From JACRAV01 sp964571235 (GTDB lineage Bacteria > Zixibacteria > MSB-5A5 > GN15 > FEB-12), in contig CAZNAI010000003.1 of assembly GCA_964571235.1 (NCBI GenBank), positions 823,065-887,064 of the forward strand: a stretch of 64,000 bases of DNA, written 5' to 3'. Both the position numbers and the translations under genes were made by a program. Positions 34,231 through 42,608 of the stretch are shown here, one piece after another. The stretch's first letter is position 1. The number at the start of each line of letters is the position of its first letter. The notes under the pieces are model-generated. The model worked only from the letters and a program-made list of their open reading frames with translations, ran no database searches and was not told the DNA's origin.

Positions 34231-35788
34231 ACCAAGAAAGACCCGCTCGGGTATTGAAATTCCGGTGGTGGCGACGGAAAAGTCATCGCCAAGAGAAATT
34301 GGCACTCCCGGTGATTATCCTTTCACTCGAGGGATCTATCCCGATATGTACCGCGGACGGCTCTGGACTATGCGCCAGTACGCTGGTTTCGGAACCGCCG
34401 CCGAAACGAACAGGCGATACAAATATCTGCTGGAAAAAGGGCAGACTGGTTTATCTGTCGCGTTTGATCTAGCTACGCAGATCGGATACGACTCGGATCA
34501 TCCTCGTGCAAATGGCGAGGTTGGCCGGACCGGTGTTGCGATAGATTCGCTGGCCGATATGGAGACGCTCTTCGACGGCATCCCGCTGGCCAATGTGTCA
34601 ACCTCCATGACGATAAACGCAACTGCGGTCATCTTGCTCGCGATGTATATCGCGGTGGGGAAAAAACAAGGGGTGGCCGAATCACAGTTATCCGGCACGG
34701 TCCAAAATGACATTCTCAAGGAGTTCATCGCCCGCGGGACGTATATTCTGCCGCCGAAACCGTCGATGCGGATCATCACCGACATATTCGGTTACGCCAA
34801 AGACCATCTCCCCAAGTACAACACTATCTCTATTTCGGGATACCATATCCGCGAGGCGGGCGCGACCGCGGCGCAGGAAATCGCATTCACGTTGTCCAAT
34901 GCAATTGCGTATGTAGACTCGGCTCGCACTGCCGGACTTGACATCGACGAGTTTGCGCCTCGCCTTTCGTTCTTCTTCGCCTCGCACAACGACCTCTTTG
35001 AAGAAGTCGCCAAATTCCGATCAGCACGAAAAATGTGGGCGAAGATTGTCAAAGAGCGGTTTGGGGCGAAGGACGAGAAGTCTCTGCTTCTTCGGTTTCA
35101 CACGCAGACCGGAGGCTCGACACTTACCGCCCAGCAACCGGAAAACAACATCGTACGGACAACGGTGCAGGCGCTGGCGGCGATACTCGGCGGAACGCAG
35201 TCGCTTCATACCAATGCCTTTGATGAGGCGCTGGCGCTACCTTCCGAAAAATCCGCTGAAATCGCGCTCCGAACCCAGCAGATATTGGCATTTGAGTCAG
35301 GCGTGGGCGATTCGGCCGATCCGCTCGGTGGATCATACTTTGTCGAATACCTGACCGACCAAATGGAGCAAAAGGCCACAGCTATTATGGGTGAGATTGA
35401 GCGTCGAGGCGGTTCGGTCGCCTGTGTTGAGTCGGGGTATTTCAAAGATGAGATAGCCACATCGTCCTGGGAGTTCCAGCAGTCGGTTGAGCGGGAAGAG
35501 TCAATCGTGATCGGTGTCAACAAATTCGCCACGGCCAGTACCGCCGCGCCGTCGATTTTGAAAGTTGACGAGCGGCTGGAACAGATGCAAGTTGCGCAGG
35601 TACAAGCGGTGCGCGACCGTCGCGACAGCCGCGAGGTTAAGACTACGCTGTCGTCGCTGGCCGAGATTGCCAAGAGCGGCGGTAATGTCGTTCCGGCGGT
35701 GATCCGGGCGGTCGAGGCCTACGCAACTGTCGGTGAAATTTCAGACCTGTTTCGTTCATTGTATGGAGAGTATCATGACGCTCGGTAG
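34220..35788 (+). CDS. B12-dependent acyl-CoA mutase large subunit, methylmalonyl-CoA-mutase-like
   Basis: Catalytic subunit, 522 residues, related to but clearly distinct from the 26,163 gene. Its specificity residues are Tyr54 (TMRQYAGFG) and Arg172 (EFIARGTYILPP), the Tyr/Arg pair that binds the carboxylate of methylmalonyl-CoA (Tyr89/Arg207 in the Propionibacterium enzyme; the 118-residue spacing is identical). It should convert (R)-methylmalonyl-CoA to succinyl-CoA. It lacks the C-terminal B12 domain and depends on a separate small subunit, for which the 27,903 gene is the only candidate here. Start overlaps the biotin carrier gene. Confidence 0.93.
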   Translation: MASKPRKTRSGIEIPVVATEKSSPREIGTPGDYPFTRGIYPDMYRGRLWTMRQYAGFGTAAETNRRYKYLLEKGQTGLSVAFDLATQIGYDSDHPRANGEVGRTGVAIDSLADMETLFDGIPLANVSTSMTINATAVILLAMYIAVGKKQGVAESQLSGTVQNDILKEFIARGTYILPPKPSMRIITDIFGYAKDHLPKYNTISISGYHIREAGATAAQEIAFTLSNAIAYVDSARTAGLDIDEFAPRLSFFFASHNDLFEEVAKFRSARKMWAKIVKERFGAKDEKSLLLRFHTQTGGSTLTAQQPENNIVRTTVQALAAILGGTQSLHTNAFDEALALPSEKSAEIALRTQQILAFESGVGDSADPLGGSYFVEYLTDQMEQKATAIMGEIERRGGSVACVESGYFKDEIATSSWEFQQSVEREESIVIGVNKFATASTAAPSILKVDERLEQMQVAQVQAVRDRRDSREVKTTLSSLAEIAKSGGNVVPAVIRAVEAYATVGEISDLFRSLYGEYHDAR

Positions 35789-36311
35789 ACGACTAACACT
35801 TATTTCCCTCTTGGCTAGCCTGGTCCTGTGGTTTGGTTGTTCCAAAAAGGAGTCCAATACCACAACTTCGACCCCAACCGGTCAGACGCGCGAACTGACC
35901 GACAGTGAACTGATTCAGGCCAGGCTCGATGAAGTTGTCACTCGGTGGCGCTACGGCGACAAGGGCGGGCTTTACGACATGGAGTGGGAATATTTGCAAG
36001 ACAAGTACACTTTTGATGAGTATCTCGAATTCGGGAATATCAAACCGCTGTCCGCTGACACGATGGAGCGAATGGTCATCACCCACGCCGACATCGCCCC
36101 CAAAGAGTCGGCGCTTGTGTATGTCGACGTACACTTCAAAGGCCCGACCGGATTTGAATCGGTGGTAGCCGATACGCATCTGTTTTTCTATCACCGTGGC
36201 ATGTGGATTCGACCCATCGCCGGTGCGCGATATCTTCAGCTTGAATACGAGCAAATTCAACGCTCAGCAGATTCAGCGGCCGCCGAAGAGGCCAAGCTCG
36301 ACAGCAAGTGA
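35775..36311 (+). CDS. Small lipoprotein of unknown function
   Basis: About 178 residues: lipoprotein signal ending LVLWFGC, a Thr/Ser-rich linker (TTTSTPTG), then an alpha-helical start (DSELIQARLDEVVTRWRYGDKGGLY) and a beta-rich remainder, an NTF2-like layout (the ..W..GD..GLY and VYVDVHF features are typical). Function unknown. The ATG at 35,775 follows GGAG and overlaps the mutase end by 14 bases; the epimerase gene follows 6 bases later. Its presence between two enzymes of one pathway suggests cotranscription without a functional link. Confidence 0.7.
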   Translation: MTLGRRLTLISLLASLVLWFGCSKKESNTTTSTPTGQTRELTDSELIQARLDEVVTRWRYGDKGGLYDMEWEYLQDKYTFDEYLEFGNIKPLSADTMERMVITHADIAPKESALVYVDVHFKGPTGFESVVADTHLFFYHRGMWIRPIAGARYLQLEYEQIQRSADSAAAEEAKLDSK

Positions 36312-36317
36312 GGTTTG

Positions 36318-36749
36318 GTGCCTGAGACGCACATCTCCCATCTCGGAATCGCAGTCCGCGATCTTGACGCCGCCATCAAACTTTGGTCGGTTCTGCTCGG
36401 CGGCGAGCCCGAACTAATCACCGTTGTTCCCGATCAAAAAGTGCGGGTCGCAGTTTTCGCGCGGGGTGTTTCAGACACTGGTGGGCGGATAGAACTGGTC
36501 GCGCCGACTTCACCCGATTCGCCTATCGCCAAGTTTCTTCACAACCGGGGGGAGGGACTTCACCATGTCTGCATCTATGTCGAGAATCTTGACCACCGCC
36601 TAAACGAGTTGACCAGCGCCGGCGTACGGCTCATCGACACAGTCCCACGAATTGGCGCCGAGGGGAACCGGATAGCTTTTGTGCATCCGATCGGGACAGG
36701 CGGAGTTTTGTTGGAACTTGAAGAAAAGTCCCACGACAACAGCGATTAA
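36318..36749 (+). CDS. mce: Methylmalonyl-CoA epimerase
   Basis: Interconverts (S)- and (R)-methylmalonyl-CoA, linking propionyl-CoA carboxylase and the mutase. 143 residues; vicinal-oxygen-chelate fold with two beta-alpha-beta-beta-beta modules: HISHLGIAVRDLDAAIKLW, then the second module GLHHVCIYVENLDHRLNEL and NRIAFVHPIGTGGVLLELEE. Metal ligands are His in HLGIAV and in GLHHV and Glu in LLELEE; the catalytic Glu in GRIELVAP is also there. Start is GTG (36,318), with GAGG close upstream; a TTG one codon earlier is possible. Its stop codon abuts the stop of the convergent next gene. Confidence 0.93.
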   Translation: MPETHISHLGIAVRDLDAAIKLWSVLLGGEPELITVVPDQKVRVAVFARGVSDTGGRIELVAPTSPDSPIAKFLHNRGEGLHHVCIYVENLDHRLNELTSAGVRLIDTVPRIGAEGNRIAFVHPIGTGGVLLELEEKSHDNSD

Positions 36750-37451
36750 TCAGCGGCTAATGCGGGGCAAGGGGCGCGGGTTATCCTGCGAGAACCGTGA
36801 GTAACGAGGTGTCGATTGGGTGCGACGGCGATATGCAAAGACCAATATCCCGGCGGCCAGCACTACGAGCACAAGAGTTACCATATACGGCGAGTATTTC
36901 GGCGGAAAGACCGAAGCGTCTTTGGAGCCGTTAAATTCAAAGCTCGCCTGCATCGCCTTGAAATCTTCTTCAGCGCCGGCATATAGATCCTTTGGCACCT
37001 TCGCCCACAGCGTATACATCACCTGATTCCCGTTACCGAGGCGGAATAGCACTCCTTCAAAGCGATGCCGTAGTTCGACACGTGCGGTTGTGTCACGCGA
37101 GACAAATTCCAGAATGAATCCGGCCCGGTCGGTGCGATCATAGCCGGTCGAGGTCAAGAGGCGGGCTTCGGGGAGCGTGAGAATTACTTCGTCGATCACG
37201 CGTTGGACTGATATCCGAAGGTCGGCGTCGCTACGGATAACACTCGACCCGCTGAATTCGGATCGAAAAACTGACAACTGAGCGGATTCACCGTCGTTGA
37301 CAAGATGAACGGGGAGAGTAAGAGTGTCGCTGATGATCATCCAACCATACGGCTGATCTATCGACAGGTCATTGCCGATCGAGCCGCCCAGGGCGACCGA
37401 CGGAATGATTATCAGACAAATTGATAGTAAGGCGCTAAGCACGGGGCGCAT
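36750..37451 (-). CDS. Exported protein with C-terminal membrane anchor, unknown family
   Basis: 233 residues: signal peptide (RPVLSALLSICLIIIPSVALGG), a ~150-residue extracytoplasmic region with alternating hydrophobic residues, one C-terminal transmembrane helix (YMVTLVLVVLAAGILVFAY) and a basic tail (RRRTQ...RPLPRISR). The layout is like other small membrane-anchored periplasmic proteins; I recognise no family. On the minus strand it ends directly against the epimerase gene. A GATATT element lies 5 bases before the ATG; whether it acts as a -10 box is uncertain. Confidence 0.55.
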   Translation of the reverse strand: MRPVLSALLSICLIIIPSVALGGSIGNDLSIDQPYGWMIISDTLTLPVHLVNDGESAQLSVFRSEFSGSSVIRSDADLRISVQRVIDEVILTLPEARLLTSTGYDRTDRAGFILEFVSRDTTARVELRHRFEGVLFRLGNGNQVMYTLWAKVPKDLYAGAEEDFKAMQASFEFNGSKDASVFPPKYSPYMVTLVLVVLAAGILVFAYRRRTQSTPRYSRFSQDNPRPLPRISR

Positions 37452-37524
37452 ATGGAGTAATATCGGAAGAATCCCCTTTCGGTTGAGGGGGATATTTCCC
37501 GTATGTGCACCGCGAACGGTCCTT

Positions 37525-37686
37525 TTAAGAGACGTTTCTGCGAACGAAGTGCTTGGCGAGCATGTTCACTCCGATTGCGATGATCGCGACCGGCCAAACC
37601 CAGTCCCAAAACCCGCCGCGAATCAGGTCGAGGCGGTTGAGCAACATCAATACGCCCAAGAGCAGAAGCAAAATTCCCCAAAACAT
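37525..37686 (-). CDS. DUF5668-like (LiaI/LiaF transmembrane) miniprotein
   Basis: 53 residues, nearly all membrane: two hydrophobic segments (WGILLLLLGVLMLLNRL and WPVAIIAIGVNMLAK) separated by DLIRGGFWDW, the W-x-W-P signature typical of the LiaI-LiaF-like transmembrane region. Members occur alone or fused to regulators; function is unknown. GGAGGG lies 7 bases upstream, which selects this start over an ATG 10 codons earlier. A similar miniprotein occurs at 56,350. Confidence 0.75.
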   Translation of the reverse strand: MFWGILLLLLGVLMLLNRLDLIRGGFWDWVWPVAIIAIGVNMLAKHFVRRNVS

Positions 37687-37731
37687 CTGGAATCCCTCCG
37701 TAGTGATCAGAGTCAAGTGAGGACACCTGAC

Positions 37732-38208
37732 TCAACAATTTGTATTCAGCGTCTTTAGTTTAGATACTACAATAGCGGCGATTTCTTCAAGCATTTTTTG
37801 ATCGTCGTCAGTGAAGGCGGCCAGGGCATTGGAGTCAATGTCGATTTCGCCAAGACAGGTGTCGCCGTCCATTAAAGGCACAACGATCTCTGACTTTGTG
37901 GTTACCGAACAGGCTAGAAAGCGCGGGTCGGCGTTGACATCGTCGACAATGATCGATCGCTTTTGCGAGGCGGCCGCGCCGCAAATCCCCTGATTGAATT
38001 TGATGCGGGTATGCGGGGTCGGCGGACCGACATACGGCCCAACCTGCAATTCGTCGCCGTCGACTAAATAGAACCCGGTCCAATTCCAGTTGTCCGAGAA
38101 ACTATCGATCAGCTTGATGGCGATTTCGAGCGCTTCGGTGCGTGTTCGCCCCGCCCGGATGTCGGTGCGGATTTGGTCGATCAGCTGTTGTCGATTTACA
38201 TTTGTCAT
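37732..38208 (-). CDS. GAF-domain protein, free methionine-R-sulfoxide reductase-like
   Basis: 158 residues forming one GAF domain of the fRMsr (YebR) type, which reduces free methionine-R-sulfoxide. Identifiable: WNWTGFYLVDGDELQVGPYVG, GICGAAASQKRSIIVDDV, FLACSVTTKSEIVVPL and LGEIDIDSN. The cysteines in GICG and FLACS correspond to two of the catalytic Cys of the family, while the third (usually in a C-x-x-I near the start of the loop) is not visible, so activity may differ. Its ATG overlaps the stop of the URO-D-like gene upstream (4-base overlap). Confidence 0.82.
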   Translation of the reverse strand: MTNVNRQQLIDQIRTDIRAGRTRTEALEIAIKLIDSFSDNWNWTGFYLVDGDELQVGPYVGPPTPHTRIKFNQGICGAAASQKRSIIVDDVNADPRFLACSVTTKSEIVVPLMDGDTCLGEIDIDSNALAAFTDDDQKMLEEIAAIVVSKLKTLNTNC

Positions 38209-39203
38209 AAGCGATCCCGAATAGCGCGGAGATTTTCTTTTGGTGTTTTTGGCTCGATAGCGCACCCCGGTCCGATGATCAGTTGATCGGCCGAATACCG
38301 GTCTTTGAGTTGGTCGATGAAATAAGCGACTTCATCGGGACGGCTCTGCAGGAGCCAGCCCATATGATCTACTCCACCGACCAGGCGATGCTCCGGCAAT
38401 GCGCTTAGTCCCTTATCCAGCGGCAAATTGGTCGGATCGAACGAATTCCAGTTGATCAGCTTGACTGGGTATTTTTGCCCTGCGAGTTGGGTTAAGTAAC
38501 AACTAGAATGACAGACATGCAGAAGGTTGATGGCATCATCGCCTGCGGCTTGAATCACCGGCAGATCGTACGGAAGGCCAAAGCGTTGGTATTGGTCCCA
38601 GGTGACAAAGTCCGGCGATGCCCACTGGGTGGTAGCAAAGAAAACACCGTCGGCGCCGGCGTTGCGAAGTTCAGTGACATATCGTGCAAACGTATCGCTG
38701 ATCGCCCTAATCGCTGACTCAACAATCTCTGGCGCTTTCTCCAAATGCTCGACGAGCGTTTTGTTTTCTTCAACCATCCGACCGGCAATCGCCAAGGGTG
38801 TGAAGATAGTCATCAGGAGAGGCAACTCTTTGTCGGAACGCTTACGGATCAAAGACACCAGTTGCAAGTGTTCAGCCAAGGCCGGAGAATTAAGCGGCAG
38901 AGGTGTGATTTTCTCCCAGTCCTCAATCTTCGTGATCGGGAATGTGGTCTTTTGGTGCTTTTCAAATTCGTTTTTGGAGAACTGATGACGAAACCCCCAG
39001 TCCTCGATATGGTAATCGGCGCGGGGGTTGATCTTCACGAAATCCCAGTCGTACTCGCGCTGAAACCAGAGCATGGCGTCGGCAGTGCCCTCGGCTGAGT
39101 TTTCCATGTGGAAAAAATGTCGCCAAAATGAGGCGGCGTACCGGTCAGGTTTCTGGCCGGCCAGGATAGTGAGCAGGCGTTCGCGATGGGATAGTTTTTG
39201 CAT
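38205..39203 (-). CDS. Uroporphyrinogen-decarboxylase-family protein
   Basis: About 332 residues with the URO-D/methyltransferase TIM barrel. Visible elements: N-terminal SHRERLLTILAGQKPDRYAASFWRHF, MTIFTPLAIAGRM, GADGVFFATTQWASPDF, the LLHVCHSS histidine motif seen in the corrinoid/thiol methyltransferase subgroup (a Zn-binding H-x-C), and IGPGCAIEPKTPKENLRAI. This is not HemE: the HemE substrate-binding Arg and Asp motifs near the N-terminus are not present, and the H-x-C and G-P-G-C residues suggest a cobamide-linked methyltransferase-like role. Substrate unknown. It is upstream of the GAF gene, and translation of the two genes is coupled. Confidence 0.8.
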   Translation of the reverse strand: MQKLSHRERLLTILAGQKPDRYAASFWRHFFHMENSAEGTADAMLWFQREYDWDFVKINPRADYHIEDWGFRHQFSKNEFEKHQKTTFPITKIEDWEKITPLPLNSPALAEHLQLVSLIRKRSDKELPLLMTIFTPLAIAGRMVEENKTLVEHLEKAPEIVESAIRAISDTFARYVTELRNAGADGVFFATTQWASPDFVTWDQYQRFGLPYDLPVIQAAGDDAINLLHVCHSSCYLTQLAGQKYPVKLINWNSFDPTNLPLDKGLSALPEHRLVGGVDHMGWLLQSRPDEVAYFIDQLKDRYSADQLIIGPGCAIEPKTPKENLRAIRDRL

Positions 39204-39353
39204 ATGGTAACTGTAACGATGGTCAATTCGCCGAGTTTCATCAACAGGTTTCTTTTGTGGTTGGCGGTCGTACTCGGCCGCCAATTGTCTGTGGCAGATC
39301 GTGGCAGGTGGGGCCGCCCGCCACGCACGATGAAATGAGGACGGCGAAGCGAC

Positions 39354-39382
39354 TTGATTGGCGCACCGCCGAAGACTATTCT
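39354..39382 (+). promoter_or_regulatory. Promoter of the 39,392 acetyltransferase gene
   Basis: TTGATT (39354-39359), 17 bases, TATTCT (39377-39382), then 9 bases to the ATG and no ribosome binding site; a leaderless-type arrangement. Confidence 0.55.
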
Positions 39383-39391
39383 GTGGGCGAT

Positions 39392-39916
39392 ATGGAAACG
39401 AGAAAGAACGAGGATGATCGTGATGTTATCATCCGCGAACTTGCACCATCTGACTCACTCGAAGAGCTTACCGAGCTATTGCATCGGTCGTATAAACAGC
39501 TTGCCGATATGGGGCTGAAATATCTCGCGACTTACCAGGATGTTGAAACTACTCGCCGACGGATTGCGCAGGGAGTCGCTTTTGTAGCCGTGCTCGATGA
39601 CAGGTTGGTCGGCACGATCGTCTTCACGCAACCCGAGCATACGCATCTCCCCAAAGGCAGACCAATTGCGGCGGCTGGGAAACTGAATCAGCTCGGCGTA
39701 GAGCCGTCGTTGCAGGGGAGAGGGATCGGAAAGCGATTATTTGTTCATGCCGAAGAGTACGCGAAAACTCGGGGAGTCACCGCACTGGTTCTCGATACCG
39801 CCGAAAATGCCGACCATCTCATCAAATGGTATGAACGGATGGGGTATGTATTTGAAGAGTATGTGCAGTGGGATGTCACGAATTATCGGAGTGTGGTGCT
39901 GGTGAAGTATCTGTGA
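39392..39916 (+). CDS. GNAT family N-acetyltransferase
   Basis: About 174 residues with a complete GNAT fold: VIIRELAPSD strand, VAVLDDRLVGTIVF, and the acetyl-CoA loop LNQLGVEPSLQGRGIGKRLF (Q-x-x-G-x-G), followed by LVLDTAENADHLIKWYERMGY. This is a generic acetyltransferase; the substrate is unknown. The ATG is the fourth in frame and is chosen because a promoter match ends 9 bases before it and the alignment with the family starts ~15 residues later. Divergent from the URO-D gene. Confidence 0.85.
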   Translation: METRKNEDDRDVIIRELAPSDSLEELTELLHRSYKQLADMGLKYLATYQDVETTRRRIAQGVAFVAVLDDRLVGTIVFTQPEHTHLPKGRPIAAAGKLNQLGVEPSLQGRGIGKRLFVHAEEYAKTRGVTALVLDTAENADHLIKWYERMGYVFEEYVQWDVTNYRSVVLVKYL

Positions 39917-39932
39917 AGCGATTCCTCCGGGT

Positions 39933-40021
39933 CAAGAGCCCAACCTAAAGGTTGGGTTACCAGGGCGAAGAGAAGAGTGATTGCTTCAGTCCCGCCAAGG
40001 GCGGGACACTCGCAATGACGT
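39933..40021. repeat. Palindromic repeat copies
   Basis: GAGCCCAACCTAAAGGTTGGGTTACCA (39938-39963) is the same palindrome as at 13,056, followed by ATTGCTTC...GGGCGGGACACTCGCAATGACG (39985-40020), the right-hand end shared with 13,800 and 55,430. No gene is present in the 179 bases between 39,916 and 40,096. Confidence 0.8.
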
Positions 40022-40095
40022 ATTTTCCGGGGTACCAATATTGCAAACCAAATGTCGGGTAGTCGGCGCGCTGGATCGGCGCTTGCCAACCCGAC

Positions 40096-40902
40096 CTACT
40101 TGTCCCACTCATCGAACAACTTGTAGTAGTGATCCGGGAAGATCGGCTTGTAGCGCAAGAAAGATGGCATCGGATATCGGATACCGCAAGCGTGGGTCCC
40201 GACGAAACCGTCGATCATTTGTTGCTCCATGCCCGCCGGAATGGTGAAGGCCATTTCGTCGTCTTGGGTCTGACCAAATACTCGATCGCCGTAGCAAGGT
40301 AAAACCACCTGAGGCTTGCCGGTCTGCATTGTCTCGATACAAATATCAGCGCAATCGAGACGTCCGGAAAAACGCGAGGTTAGATATCCGCCATCGCGCC
40401 ATAGATAGGCGGTCATCAACCGCATGACCTGGGCTGAGTTGCCGTAGATCAAATAGACATGCGGCTCAAAGGCCGCGCGCGAAATCGGCGCCGCCAGAAT
40501 GTACTTGTACTGTTGAAAAGTAAATTTCGGGACCAAGCTCTCGGTTTTGGCGCCGGCTCCGGGATTTTCGGTGAACATCCCCGAACACATCGATCCGCAG
40601 GAAAAACCCTCGGTCTCCGGCTTGAATCCAAAGGCGGTCAAGGCCAGCGGACAGCCGACGTCTTCAGCTCCAACTGCCAGCGCCCAGCCGTACTTTCGCG
40701 CGATTGAAAAAGTCTGACAAACCGCCACGGTATGCCCGAAATCTCTAAACGGCCGACGGGTCCGCTCGGGCAGTGTTTCGCCCTCGGCCACCATCCGAAT
40801 CGCCAGAGGAAATGTCCCCGGCCGAATATGCTCGGTCAGGGCCTTGTCGAATTTCGTGAGCAATTCTCGGCTTGAGGTCTTTGCGTCGTTTTGTGACGAC
40901 AT
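40096..40902 (-). CDS. DUF169 family protein
   Basis: 268 residues, DUF169, a family common in methanogens and anaerobes with no assigned activity. Typical features: RPGTFPLAIRMVAEGETLPE, CQTFSIARKYGWALAVGAEDVGCPLA, a Cys-rich region (SCGSMCSGMF) that probably binds metal, and VVLPCYGDRVFGQTQDDEMAFTIP near the C-terminus. Cys residues in C-P and S-C-G-S-M-C are conserved in the family as seen from these motifs. GGAG lies upstream of the start. It is monocistronic and convergent to the regulator that follows on the other strand. Confidence 0.88.
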   Translation of the reverse strand: MSSQNDAKTSSRELLTKFDKALTEHIRPGTFPLAIRMVAEGETLPERTRRPFRDFGHTVAVCQTFSIARKYGWALAVGAEDVGCPLALTAFGFKPETEGFSCGSMCSGMFTENPGAGAKTESLVPKFTFQQYKYILAAPISRAAFEPHVYLIYGNSAQVMRLMTAYLWRDGGYLTSRFSGRLDCADICIETMQTGKPQVVLPCYGDRVFGQTQDDEMAFTIPAGMEQQMIDGFVGTHACGIRYPMPSFLRYKPIFPDHYYKLFDEWDK

Positions 40903-41050
40903 AGTCTATCTCCGAAAGCGAATGGTTCAAAACGGGCCAGGTCGTACAATCAAATTCTCTCGACAACAATCGAATATACGACCAACGCCATACTCGGTCA
41001 ATTCACTGTATAACCGATGAGCAGATTCCCTTTTTTCCCTATAGAGCGCA

Positions 41051-41083
41051 GTGTATCGAGCCGACATAATCGGTAAGATACAC
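41051..41083. promoter_or_regulatory. Dyad-symmetric element upstream of the NtrC-type regulator
   Basis: GTGTATC (41051-41057) pairs with GATACAC (41077-41083), and inside it CCGA (41061-41064) pairs with TCGG (41070-41073). The whole is a symmetric 33-base site 31 bases before the regulator's ATG, a candidate operator or autoregulatory site. Confidence 0.5.
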
Positions 41084-41114
41084 CTGTAAACGACGGGGAA
41101 CTGCCCAAGGCGCC

Positions 41115-42512
41115 ATGGCGGCCAATATTCTCATAATCGACGACGAAGAGTCCATGTGCAATTTCATGGAGATCATGCTCTCCAAGGAAGGGTACTCAGT
41201 CGACACCACAACCTCCCCGGTCGACGGCGTCAAAAAACTCCGCGACAAAAACTACGATCTGCTGATCGCCGATCTGAATATGCCCCGGATGACCGGAATC
41301 GAAGTGCTCCGTGAGGTGAAATCGTTTAAGTCCGAGCAGGAAGTGATCGTGATGACTGCGTTCGCGGCGGTCGACACGGCGATCGAGGCGATGAAAGAGG
41401 GGGCGGCTGATTATGTCACCAAGCCGTTCAAGGTCGACGAAATCAAACTGACTATCGAAAAGTCGCTCAGCCGACGCCAGTTGATCAATGAGAATACGGA
41501 ACTGAAACGTCGGCTTAAGACCGACAACTCATTTGAAAAGTTCATTGGGACTTCAGATCCGGTGGTGTCGCTCAAAAAACTGGCGATGCGGGTTGCGGGG
41601 AGCGATTCTACAGTTCTCATCCGGGGAGAATCGGGTACCGGTAAAGATCTGATCGCCCGCGCTATTCACCATCATTCGCCACGATGCTCCGGGCCGTTTG
41701 TTACGATCAACTGCGCCGCTCTACCGGAGACACTGCTCGAATCAGAATTGTTCGGCCATGTTAAAGGATCATTCACCGGCGCGATTAAAGACAAAGACGG
41801 GCTTTTCAAGACCGCCACTTCCGGGACATTTTTCTTAGACGAAGTCGGCAATACCTCGCTGGCGATTCAAGTCAAACTCCTTCGGGTGCTGGAAGACAAA
41901 AAGATCACGCCGGTTGGGGCGACCCAGCCGATCGATGTCGATGTCCGCCTGATCGCCGCAACCAATTCCGATCTTGAGGAAGATGTCAAAGCCGGGCGGT
42001 TCCGCGCCGACTTGTTCTATCGGCTCAATGTCATTCCCGTCGTCATTCCGCCACTTCGCGAGCGTACCGACGATATTCCCATGCTCGTCAATTACTTTAT
42101 CGATAAGTGCGCCCAGCGGGCCGGACAACCACGCAAGAAAATTTCGGCCGAGGCGATGCACCTGCTGGTCCACTACGGCTGGCCCGGCAATGTCCGTGAG
42201 CTTGAAAATACAATCGAGCGGGCGGTGCTTTTGGACCGTACCGGCACAATCGGCGTGTCCGACTTTCCTGAAAAGCTGTCGCAGACCGCGCCGTCGAACT
42301 TTGTCAAAGAGGCCGACCCGGTCACCCCGACCCTTGAGCATATCGAAAAAGCATACATCCACTTTGTCATGACCCAGTCTGAGGGGAAAAAGGCCGAGGC
42401 GGCGCGGATACTGGGGATCGACGCCAGCACCTTATATAGGAAGCTCGAGCGGTACGGCCTTAAGGACCAATTCGGTTCAAAAGGCAAGGGTGGCAAGGAG
42501 GAGGGTCAGTGA
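41115..42512 (+). CDS. Sigma-54-dependent response regulator (NtrC/PilR type)
   Basis: 465 residues with receiver, AAA+ and Fis-type DNA-binding domains. The receiver (1-120) has the DDEES acidic pair, the phosphorylated Asp in LLIADLNMP and the T/K pair (VMTAF ... VTKPF). The AAA+ domain has Walker A GESGTGKD, the sigma-54 contact loop GSFTGA (a tolerated variant of GAFTGA), Walker B TFFLDEVGN and the arginine finger region RFRADLFYRLNVI. The C-terminal helix-turn-helix is KKAEAARILGIDASTLYRKL. It lies just upstream of three pilin genes, each with sigma-54 promoter matches, which suggests PilR-like control. No histidine kinase is encoded beside it. Confidence 0.95.
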   Translation: MAANILIIDDEESMCNFMEIMLSKEGYSVDTTTSPVDGVKKLRDKNYDLLIADLNMPRMTGIEVLREVKSFKSEQEVIVMTAFAAVDTAIEAMKEGAADYVTKPFKVDEIKLTIEKSLSRRQLINENTELKRRLKTDNSFEKFIGTSDPVVSLKKLAMRVAGSDSTVLIRGESGTGKDLIARAIHHHSPRCSGPFVTINCAALPETLLESELFGHVKGSFTGAIKDKDGLFKTATSGTFFLDEVGNTSLAIQVKLLRVLEDKKITPVGATQPIDVDVRLIAATNSDLEEDVKAGRFRADLFYRLNVIPVVIPPLRERTDDIPMLVNYFIDKCAQRAGQPRKKISAEAMHLLVHYGWPGNVRELENTIERAVLLDRTGTIGVSDFPEKLSQTAPSNFVKEADPVTPTLEHIEKAYIHFVMTQSEGKKAEAARILGIDASTLYRKLERYGLKDQFGSKGKGGKEEGQ

Positions 42513-42608
42513 TGGATCCTCTACCGATTTCTTGCAGAATGCAAGACCCGCTTGGCGAAAAGCGAGGAAACAACCGTTTCAGAATGTCCAAAGTCGATTC
42601 GTGCCCCG

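Noticed and set aside
38205..39203. Annotation as HemE (uroporphyrinogen decarboxylase)
   Set aside because: The N-terminal Arg-rich substrate motif of HemE is missing and an H-x-C metal-type motif is present; better called a URO-D-family methyltransferase-like protein.
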